In this document: positions 1 through 5,546 of the stretch, in pieces | Layout of the letters: each line of letters begins with the position of its first letter | How positions within the stretch are numbered: the first letter of the stretch is position 1 | Assembly: GCA_964485635.1 (NCBI GenBank) | Contig: CAZAJS010000076.1 | Location: forward strand, 1-5,848 | Length of the DNA: 5,848 bases | Direction: 5' to 3' | Source of the DNA: CAZAJS01 sp964485635 | Lineage (GTDB): Bacteria > Pseudomonadota > Gammaproteobacteria > Francisellales > Francisellaceae | Program-made: the position numbers and the translations under genes | Notes under the pieces: generated by a model | Database searches by the model: none | What the model was told of the DNA's origin: nothing | What the model saw: only the letters and a program-made list of their open reading frames with translations

Positions 1-262
1 AAATACATGCAATTGAAGCGATTATAAATACCAATGCCGCAATGCGTAATGTCCGAATACGCCCTATGTAATCGGATATTAAACCAATTGAAATTTGTCC
101 AATGGCTAAGGCAAATAAATAAATACTTAATGTTAATTGAATTTGCACATCTGACAATTTAAAAGCATGTTGGATGTGATACATAAAAGGAATATAGATA
201 TCAATTCCAAAGGAAAATAAAACGACTGCTGGGATAAGCCAATATACGGTTTTATCTTGCAT
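1..262 (-). CDS. MFS transporter, Bcr/CflA-like drug efflux family (5' part, 87 residues visible)
   Basis: This is the N-terminal part of an inner-membrane major facilitator transporter; the rest runs off the left edge. Residues 7-25 form a first membrane segment ending in an FGIDIYIPFM stretch, which resembles the D-M-Y-L-P-A-L-P signature of Bcr/CflA proton-driven multidrug exporters. A second segment spans about 44-62, followed by the MFS loop motif SDYIGRIRTL (63-72; family pattern G-x-x-SD-x-x-GRR), and a third begins near 73. The ATG at 262-260 shares its A with the ispD stop (TGATG), and an AAGGAA ribosome site sits at 268-273 inside the end of ispD, so translation is probably coupled to ispD. 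The MFS assignment is firm. The Bcr/CflA subfamily is likely, but the substrate cannot be inferred and other drug:proton antiporter subfamilies remain possible. Confidence 0.8.
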   Translation of the reverse strand, partial: MQDKTVYWLIPAVVLFSFGIDIYIPFMYHIQHAFKLSDVQIQLTLSIYLFALAIGQISIGLISDYIGRIRTLRIAALVFIIASIACI

Positions 263-984
263 CAATGTTCCTTGTTAGAATTCACTGAATAACAAAGATA
301 TTGATTCACAAATTGCAAGTCTTTTTCAACAGTGACTTTAATATTATGCCATTGACCTTCAACGATCATTGGTTGATACCCAAAAGACTCTACTGCCGAT
401 GATTCATCTGTTACAGGTATTTGATGTTTTCGACAATATTGCATTGCTTGTTTCAATAAACCATATTCAAATAACTGTGGTGTTTGTGCCAACCAAATTG
501 TTTCTCTGGAAATGGTTTTGATAATCCGTTGGGTTTTTTGATCAACTTTTTTGACAGTATCATGAGCTGGCATTGCAACAATGACTCCTTTTGCTTGTTG
601 CTCTATTACCGTTTCATATAAATTCTTAAATAAATCAATTGACGCTAATGGTCTAGCTGCATCATGAACAAAAACCCAGTCATTTTGAGCATCAACGTCT
701 AGCTTGCAAACTAATAATAATCCGTTATAAACTGATTCAAATCGTGTTTTTCCACCATGACATGTTACAATGCACGAATCATTGGCATAAGTGGTTTTCC
801 ACCACCATTGATCATCACTGCGCAAAACAACAATAATCTGATCAAACCATGCTTCAGCACAAAGTTGATCAAGTGTTTGTTCAATCAAAAAGCGGCCGTT
901 GGCTAAACGCATATATTGTTTCGGGATGCTTTTACCTACCCTTTGACCAATTCCAGAGGCAGGAACAATTGCAATTTTTTTCAC
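262..984 (-). CDS. ispD: 2-C-methyl-D-erythritol 4-phosphate cytidylyltransferase (IspD)
   Basis: Cytosolic enzyme of the MEP isoprenoid pathway. It joins CTP and 2-C-methyl-D-erythritol 4-phosphate to give CDP-methylerythritol and pyrophosphate. The 240-residue length is normal for the family. Visible motifs are the nucleotide-binding loop PASGIGQRVGKSIPKQY (8-24; R15 and K22 correspond to E. coli Arg20 and Lys27), GGKTRFESV (77-85), VHDAARP (106-112), HDTVKK (141-146), SRETIWLAQTPQLF (159-172), TDESSAVE (192-199) and NIKVT (214-218, with the conserved lysine K216). The start is GTG at 984-982, two bases after the ftsB stop, with an AAGGAA ribosome site at 990-995 inside the end of ftsB; no in-frame ATG fits the family N-terminus better. 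A run of seven A follows the start codon. Partner gene ispF, often next to or fused with ispD, is not downstream here; a transporter gene follows instead. Confidence 0.96.
   Translation of the reverse strand: MKKIAIVPASGIGQRVGKSIPKQYMRLANGRFLIEQTLDQLCAEAWFDQIIVVLRSDDQWWWKTTYANDSCIVTCHGGKTRFESVYNGLLLVCKLDVDAQNDWVFVHDAARPLASIDLFKNLYETVIEQQAKGVIVAMPAHDTVKKVDQKTQRIIKTISRETIWLAQTPQLFEYGLLKQAMQYCRKHQIPVTDESSAVESFGYQPMIVEGQWHNIKVTVEKDLQFVNQYLCYSVNSNKEH
268..273 (-). promoter_or_regulatory. Ribosome binding site of the MFS gene
   Basis: AAGGAA on the minus strand, five bases upstream of the ATG at 262. It is embedded in the last codons of ispD, which supports the chosen start and translational coupling across the one-base overlap. 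Confidence 0.7.
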
Positions 985-986
985 AG

Positions 987-1283
987 CTATTCCTTATCAT
1001 GTGTCTGATCAATGACTTGATAAAAAGTTTCATCAGACTTTATCATTCCTAAATTCTCTCGGGCTAATGCTTCAAGAACACGATCATCATGTCGTAATGA
1101 CACAATTTCAGCATATAATGATCGATTTCTATTTGTTTTTTTCTCAATCGCTTGTTGTTGCGCTACAATCTTTTCACGAATATGCTGATTGTTATAATAG
1201 CCATTTGAACCAAACCAAAGTGCATACTGTAAATAGAATAATAAAATCAACAGACAAATTGAAACAATAAAACGTTGTAACAT
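987..1283 (-). CDS. ftsB: Cell division protein FtsB
   Basis: Small bitopic inner-membrane protein of the divisome. In the family it forms the FtsQ-FtsL-FtsB complex that links early division proteins to septal peptidoglycan synthesis by FtsW-FtsI. The 98-residue product has a short cytoplasmic start, one membrane segment at about 5-23, the typical junction FYLQYALWFGSNG (16-28; E. coli has WLQYSLWFGKNG), a periplasmic coiled coil at about 32-65, and a C-terminal ALARENLGMIKSDETFYQV stretch (72-90) matching the FtsQ-contacting end. The ATG at 1283 is preferred over an in-frame TTG six bases upstream because it gives an N-terminus of family length. No Shine-Dalgarno sequence is visible before either. 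The gene starts 9 bases after the eno stop, so translation probably depends on coupling. ispD follows two bases after the TAG stop. Confidence 0.94.
   Translation of the reverse strand: MLQRFIVSICLLILLFYLQYALWFGSNGYYNNQHIREKIVAQQQAIEKKTNRNRSLYAEIVSLRHDDRVLEALARENLGMIKSDETFYQVIDQTHDKE
990..995 (-). promoter_or_regulatory. Ribosome binding site that fixes the ispD GTG start
   Basis: AAGGAA on the minus strand overlaps the last codons of ftsB and lies five bases before the GTG at 984. This spacing supports GTG as the ispD start. Confidence 0.7.
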
Positions 1284-1292
1284 GGTCAAACA

Positions 1293-2888
1293 TTAATTAT
1301 TTTGTGATGTTTGATCATTATTATGGTTTTGTTCAGTTGTTTTGTCTGTTTGAACTGCTTTTTTGCGCTGTTGTGATTGAGGTTTTTTAGACCCATTTGA
1401 TTTATTATTTGTATTTGTTTTTTTTGCGTTATTTGAATTGTTTTTAACGCCACTTTTAGAAGGGTGGGCTGTTGTATTATTAGATTGATCAAGCTGATCA
1501 TGATCCTTAGTAATTGATACTGGATCATCAATAATTACTTCAGCTTGAGCATTTGAAATTTGTGTCTCATCAACAGTGGTTTGTTTTATCGCTTCTTCTT
1601 TACTTGGTTCACTAAAATTAAACGTCTTGATGCCAGGATACAGACTATTATGGCCTAACTCTTCTTCGATACGTAACAATTGATTATACTTTTCAATACG
1701 ATCTGAACGACACAAAGACCCTGTTTTAATTTGACCAGCTCCCGTTGCAACAGCTAAATCCGCAATTAAGCTATCAGCTGTTTCACCAGAACGATGCGAT
1801 ATCACACATGTGTAACCTGCTTCAGCAGCCATTGCCATAGTTTCAAGTGTTTCAGTCAATGTGCCAATTTGATTGACTTTAATTAAAATAGAATTGGCCA
1901 CACCTTGCTCAATACCTTGTTTTAATATATGACTATTGGTCACAAATACATCATCACCGACTAATTGTACACGTTTTCCTAGGCGTTTTGTTAACTGTTG
2001 CCAGCCTTGCCAATCATCTTCTGCCATCCCATCTTCAATTGAGATGATTGGATAATCATCTAACCATTTTTCAAAAAGATCAACCATTTGCTCTGAAGTC
2101 AGTGTTTGTTTACCACCCTCTAAATAATACTTACCATCACGGTAGTATTCACTACTTGCAGGATCAAGTGCGATAAAAACATGTTTTCCAGGCTTGTAAC
2201 CGGCTGTTTCAATAGCTTTGACAATCATTTGTAATGCAACTTCGTTGTTAGGCAAATCAGGCGCATAACCACCCTCATCGCCAACACCAGCAACGGTATA
2301 GCCAGCCGTTTTAAGTACTTTTTTAAGTGTATGAAAAATTTCACTACCACACCGCAAAGCACTTTGGAAATTTTCAAAACCAACGGGCATAATCATGAAT
2401 TCTTGCATATCAACATTATTATCTGCATGCGCACCGCCATTTAATACATTCATCATAGGAACTGGCATAATATATTCTTGCGCGTTCATCAAATAACGAT
2501 AAAAAGGTTTTTGTAAATAGGTTGCCCCTGCACGAGCAACGGCTAAAGAAACTCCTAAAATCGCATTTGCACCTAATCTTGATTTATTGGGTGTACCGTC
2601 TAATTCAATCATTGTCTGGTCAATTAAGCGTTGATCTAATGCATCTTGGCCAATTAATGCTTTGCGAATATCATGATTAACATGGCTGACGGCTTGTTGC
2701 ACACTTTTTCCACCATAATAAGCTTGATCATCACGCAACTCAATGGCCTCTTTTGCTCCTGTTGATGCGCCAGATGGAACAGCAGCACGTCCAAAAGCAC
2801 CATTTTCTAATACAACATCGACTTCAACCGTGGGGTTGCCGCGTGAATCTAAAATTTGTCGCCCAATAACTTGTTGAATTTTTGACAT
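1293..2888 (-). CDS. eno: Enolase with a long C-terminal disordered extension
   Basis: Glycolytic phosphopyruvate hydratase: it interconverts 2-phosphoglycerate and phosphoenolpyruvate, normally as a Mg-dependent cytosolic dimer (or octamer). Residues 1-425 are a complete enolase. They include the SGAST flexible loop (39-43), GGAHA (151-155), E163, the catalytic GDEGG (203-207, acid E205), Mg ligands D242 (ALDPASSE), E285 (SIEDGM) and D312 (LVGDD), catalytic base K337, the SHRSGET loop (364-370), and K388 in IKTGSL. Bacterial enolases usually have about 410-435 residues; this one has 531, because residues 426-531 form a low-complexity tail. The start is ATG at 2888: it has AAGGAA seven bases upstream, whereas an in-frame TTG at 2894 lies too close to that site. 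An extended -10 promoter lies in the upstream gap. ftsB follows after 9 bases. The enzyme identity is certain; the role of the tail is unknown. Confidence 0.97.
   Translation of the reverse strand: MSKIQQVIGRQILDSRGNPTVEVDVVLENGAFGRAAVPSGASTGAKEAIELRDDQAYYGGKSVQQAVSHVNHDIRKALIGQDALDQRLIDQTMIELDGTPNKSRLGANAILGVSLAVARAGATYLQKPFYRYLMNAQEYIMPVPMMNVLNGGAHADNNVDMQEFMIMPVGFENFQSALRCGSEIFHTLKKVLKTAGYTVAGVGDEGGYAPDLPNNEVALQMIVKAIETAGYKPGKHVFIALDPASSEYYRDGKYYLEGGKQTLTSEQMVDLFEKWLDDYPIISIEDGMAEDDWQGWQQLTKRLGKRVQLVGDDVFVTNSHILKQGIEQGVANSILIKVNQIGTLTETLETMAMAAEAGYTCVISHRSGETADSLIADLAVATGAGQIKTGSLCRSDRIEKYNQLLRIEEELGHNSLYPGIKTFNFSEPSKEEAIKQTTVDETQISNAQAEVIIDDPVSITKDHDQLDQSNNTTAHPSKSGVKNNSNNAKKTNTNNKSNGSKKPQSQQRKKAVQTDKTTEQNHNNDQTSQNN
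1296..1613 (-). other. Low-complexity tail of enolase (residues 426-531)
   Basis: After the normal enolase end (YPGIKTFNF, 417-425) the reading frame continues for 106 residues with no recognisable fold. Residues 426-469 are acidic by count (11 Asp/Glu against 3 Lys). Residues 470-514 are basic (10 Lys/Arg, no Asp/Glu) and rich in Asn, Ser, Thr and Gln. Residues 515-531 are polar and Asn/Gln-rich. There is almost no hydrophobic content, so it is probably intrinsically disordered. It is in frame with the catalytic domain, with no stop between them. Possible roles (RNA or protein tethering, surface adhesion, solubility) are inference only. Confidence 0.85.
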
Positions 2889-2895
2889 AATCAAT

Positions 2896-2901
2896 TTCCT
2901 T
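2896..2901 (-). promoter_or_regulatory. Ribosome binding site that fixes the eno ATG start
   Basis: AAGGAA on the minus strand, seven bases before the ATG at 2888. It would be only one base from the alternative TTG at 2894, so it selects the ATG. Confidence 0.8.
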
Positions 2902-2945
2902 ACCGTTAACTTTTGATGATAAATATGATCATTTGTTTGATTGTT

Positions 2946-2954
2946 AGTATACCA
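2946..2954 (-). promoter_or_regulatory. Probable extended -10 promoter for eno-ftsB-ispD-MFS
   Basis: The minus strand reads TGG-TATACT: a TATACT hexamer (2951-2946, five of six matches to TATAAT) preceded by the TGn extension at 2954-2952. No good -35 hexamer lies 16-18 bases upstream (TTAGGA is the best, 3 of 6), which fits an extended -10 sigma-70 promoter. The predicted start is near 2939, giving an untranslated leader of about 50 bases before eno. It sits in the only sizeable intergenic gap of the window. This is a motif call only. Confidence 0.6.
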
Positions 2955-2978
2955 CTATTGATTCAAAATCCTAAATGA

Positions 2979-3009
2979 TTAATACCGATAATTCTCATAT
3001 GGGTATTAA
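2979..3009. repeat. 8-bp inverted repeat upstream of the eno promoter
   Basis: TTAATACC at 2979-2986 and GGTATTAA at 3002-3009 are perfect reverse complements separated by 15 bases. The element covers roughly -40 to -70 relative to the predicted eno start, just upstream of the -35 position, where regulators often bind. It is not followed by a T-run on the minus strand, so it is a poor terminator for the preceding gene. It could be an operator, a weak hairpin at the 3' end of the aminopeptidase transcript, or chance in AT-rich DNA. Confidence 0.4.
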
Positions 3010-3042
3010 AATCTCGGCCATAAAACTTTAATCAATAAAAAA

Positions 3043-4836
3043 TTAGCCAATAGGTTGAACTTTTTCCATAGCCCATTGCGTTAACTCTGATGGCAGTTTT
3101 GGGAGAATATACTTCCGAATTTGATCGTGATACATATTAATTTGATTAATTTCATTGTGTGTTAATAAGGTTACATCAATCAAATCAAGTGCATAAGGGA
3201 CTAAGGTTAAATCTTGCAATTGATAAAAATCTTGTTGTGTTGGCCCTGAATTTGTTGCAATTTGCGTAATTTGACATAAATTTTCAATCCGGATGCCATA
3301 GTGATCAGGAAAATAAATACCTGGTTCATTACTGACAATCATACCTGGCTGTAAAGGCTGATGAGATATGGCTGGTGAAATTTTTTGAGGTCCTTCATGT
3401 ACGCACAAAAAACTACCTACCCCATGACCGGTTCCATGTGCATAATTGATACATTGCTGCCACAAAGGCTGACGTGCTAATGCATCAAGATGCTCACCAC
3501 ATGTGCCTTTTGTAAATGGGGTATGCCTTAAAGCTAAATGTCCTTTTAAAACTAATGTATAATACATTTTTTGTTCTGCTGTAGGTTGACCTAAATGTAT
3601 AACACGTGTGACATCTGTCGTCCCTTGAAGATATTGACCACCTGAATCAAATAAATATAAATTTTTGTCGGTAATTATTTGATTTGTTTCGGGGGTTGGA
3701 CTGTAATGAATAATGGCTCCATTTGCCCCAAAACTACTGATCATTGAAAAACTATTTGATTGAAAACCAGCTTGTTGTGATCGAAATTGATAGAGTTGTT
3801 CAACAGCATCTAATTCGCTAACCCCTGACTGCCAATGATGTTCTAACCAATGCATAAAACGCATCATGGCAACCGCATCTTGACAATGGACTGTCTGCAT
3901 CCCTTCTAATTCCGTTGCATTTTTAATTGCTTTAAATAACCCAATAGGCGTTGGTTTTTCAATACATGTGATATTCGATTGCAATGCTTGAAAAATACGA
4001 TAATTCGCTTTGTTTGTATCAATCCATAATACCTGATGTGACTGTTGTTCAAGTGTCTGAATAAAGCTTTCATAAGGCATCAACTCAATTTTATTGTCAT
4101 GAAAATATTGTTTGACCTCTTTTGAAACTTTTGTCTGATCAATGTATAGATAACAATTTGTCATCGTGACAATTACATAGCTAATAACTAATGGATTAAA
4201 GTCAATATCTTGTCCTCGAATATTTAACAGCCACGCAATTTCATCAAGTAATGTGACAACAAGTTGATCAGCTTGATTTTGTTGCATTTTAAATCGTACT
4301 TGACTTAATTTTTGATCAACACTTGCTCCGGTATATTGCGTTGCTTGAATCATAACAGAGCTAAGCGGCATTACTAATGCATCAGGATCAACCGTTTGAC
4401 GTACTTGGTCAACTAAATTGATTGGATCAAAAACGATCTTAGCACCAATATCATTAGCAATTTTTATTAAGTTTTGTGCTCGGTAAATACTAATCGTTGC
4501 CGGATCAATAGCCAGTGTTTTTCCCTGACCATTTTCTTGAAACCATCCTTCAAATTCTGAAGTAAAACCACTTTGTGGCTTTACCTGAAAACATGTTGAA
4601 TCAAGTTGCTGTTTTGCTTGCGTTGTATAACGCCCATCTGTCCACAAAAAATTAACCTGTTGCGTTATGACCACTTCTCCAGCAGACCCATCAAAACCAC
4701 TGACCCAATGCCGACGTTGCCAACATGTTGGCACATACTCATTATCATGAGGATCACTCGATGGAACTAAATACAAGTCATAATGTTTTGCTTGCATCAG
4801 TTGTTGAACTTTGTTAACTCGTTGAATCATTTTCAC
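3043..4836 (-). CDS. Xaa-Pro aminopeptidase (aminopeptidase P), long three-domain form, M24B family
   Basis: Metallopeptidase that removes the N-terminal residue from peptides with proline in second position; probably cytosolic, as no signal peptide is visible. At 597 residues it is the long type, like eukaryotic APP1, not the ~440-residue E. coli PepP. Two creatinase-like domains (about 5-140 and 150-300) precede the M24 pita-bread catalytic domain (about 310-525) and an M24 C-terminal domain (about 535-595). The first domain carries the long-form hallmarks SSDPHDNEY (26-34) and SGFDGSAG (46-53). All five metal ligands are present: D397, D408, H471 (HGTGHGVG), E504 (SNEPG) and E518 (RIENL). 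Supporting histidines are H377 and H480. GTG at 4836 is the start because AAAGGAG lies seven bases upstream; an ATG two codons later is too far from it. The gene follows pgeF by 20 bases and ends 154 bases before eno. Confidence 0.95.
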   Translation of the reverse strand: MKMIQRVNKVQQLMQAKHYDLYLVPSSDPHDNEYVPTCWQRRHWVSGFDGSAGEVVITQQVNFLWTDGRYTTQAKQQLDSTCFQVKPQSGFTSEFEGWFQENGQGKTLAIDPATISIYRAQNLIKIANDIGAKIVFDPINLVDQVRQTVDPDALVMPLSSVMIQATQYTGASVDQKLSQVRFKMQQNQADQLVVTLLDEIAWLLNIRGQDIDFNPLVISYVIVTMTNCYLYIDQTKVSKEVKQYFHDNKIELMPYESFIQTLEQQSHQVLWIDTNKANYRIFQALQSNITCIEKPTPIGLFKAIKNATELEGMQTVHCQDAVAMMRFMHWLEHHWQSGVSELDAVEQLYQFRSQQAGFQSNSFSMISSFGANGAIIHYSPTPETNQIITDKNLYLFDSGGQYLQGTTDVTRVIHLGQPTAEQKMYYTLVLKGHLALRHTPFTKGTCGEHLDALARQPLWQQCINYAHGTGHGVGSFLCVHEGPQKISPAISHQPLQPGMIVSNEPGIYFPDHYGIRIENLCQITQIATNSGPTQQDFYQLQDLTLVPYALDLIDVTLLTHNEINQINMYHDQIRKYILPKLPSELTQWAMEKVQPIG

Positions 4837-4843
4837 AATTTGA

Positions 4844-4850
4844 CTCCTTT
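4844..4850 (-). promoter_or_regulatory. Strong ribosome binding site for the aminopeptidase GTG start
   Basis: AAAGGAG on the minus strand is the best Shine-Dalgarno match in the window and lies seven bases before the GTG at 4836. It decides for GTG over the ATG at 4830. Confidence 0.8.
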
Positions 4851-4856
4851 ATATTT

Positions 4857-5546
4857 TTAAAATTTATAAATAAAACTAGCAAAGCAGGCCTTTTTCCCAT
4901 CACGTCGATAAGAAAACCATTTGTCTGAATTCGCATAAGTGCAATCACCCTGATATAAAACACGGTCAATTTGTGAAAAATCATTAAAAATAATTTCCAG
5001 CACATGCTTCAAACTTAAACCATATTGACTTTCATTAAACGGCTGTAATGCCGCCTGATAACGCAGATCCTTTTGCATAAATTCATTAGCGATTGGGTGA
5101 TGAATGGCAAAGTGCGATTGACAAATATGTGGACCGACCCAAATAACTACTGAATGATTTGATGGAAAGAGTGATATTGCATGCTGAATAATGCCTTGTA
5201 AAATCCCACGCCATCCAGCATGAACCGCCATAACATATTGACCTTGTGTATCTGTGATTAATAGAGGAACACAATCAGCCGTTCTAACTAAACATAACTG
5301 ATGTATTTGATTGCTATAAACACCATCAGCTTTAGCATGATTTGCTTGATTAAAGGGACGAATATTTGTTGAATGAGTTTGATAAAGCCAAGCAACATGA
5401 CAATGTGCGTGTTTATACATAAATATCTGTTGATGGGCAATCATTGTACGATTCAATGCAAACTCTAAATTGCCCCAATATCGCTGTGTATAGCCAGCAG
5501 CAATACCCGGGACGCCTAAATCAACAGATGTAATTGGCAGTCTCAA
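4857..5546 (-). CDS. pgeF: Peptidoglycan editing factor PgeF (YfiH/DUF152, polyphenol oxidase family)
   Basis: Cytosolic YfiH-family protein. In E. coli the family member acts in peptidoglycan precursor editing, removing wrongly incorporated L-Ser from UDP-MurNAc; older annotations call it multicopper polyphenol oxidase or laccase. The 229-residue length is close to the usual ~240. The metal-site residues are in their family motifs: H58 in WLYQTHSTNI, C92 in RTADCVPLL and H109 in AVHAGWRG. Further signatures are GDCTYANSDKWFSYRRDGK near 200-218 and a FASFIYKF end. The start is TTG at 5546, which overlaps the ispG stop as TTGA (4 bases) with TAAGGA nine bases upstream; the nearby ATG at 5556 is in another frame. 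Translation is therefore probably coupled to ispG. The identity is secure; the editing role is by homology. Confidence 0.93.
   Translation of the reverse strand: MRLPITSVDLGVPGIAAGYTQRYWGNLEFALNRTMIAHQQIFMYKHAHCHVAWLYQTHSTNIRPFNQANHAKADGVYSNQIHQLCLVRTADCVPLLITDTQGQYVMAVHAGWRGILQGIIQHAISLFPSNHSVVIWVGPHICQSHFAIHHPIANEFMQKDLRYQAALQPFNESQYGLSLKHVLEIIFNDFSQIDRVLYQGDCTYANSDKWFSYRRDGKKACFASFIYKF

Noticed and set aside
849..1270. Two plus-strand open frames of 67 codons (849-1052 and 1067-1270)
   Set aside because: They lie antisense within ispD and ftsB, have no family resemblance, and the minus-strand genes explain the sequence fully.
1192..1293. 33-codon frame starting at the ATG that overlaps the eno stop
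   Set aside because: It is out of frame with ftsB and entirely inside it, with no recognisable product; ftsB is clearly the real gene.
1286..1531. 81-codon minus-strand frame overlapping the enolase tail
   Set aside because: Low-complexity, Ile/Lys/Gln-rich translation typical of a shifted frame in stop-poor AT-rich DNA; no ribosome site. Kept only as a possible slippage product under the A8 finding.
2906..2932. Eight-codon mini-ORF (MIIFIIKS) in the eno leader, a possible leader peptide
   Set aside because: No ribosome binding site, no run of regulatory codons and no attenuator-like hairpin pair; easily chance.
3010..3045. T-rich stretch just after the aminopeptidase stop as a Rho-independent terminator
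   Set aside because: The run of T is present, but no stable GC-rich hairpin precedes it. The nearest inverted repeat (2979-3009) comes after the T-run and lacks its own T tail.
4814..5274. Additional minus-strand frames at 4814-5005 and 5086-5274
   Set aside because: Both are shifted-frame shadows of pgeF (the first also reaches into the start of the aminopeptidase gene), with no family resemblance.
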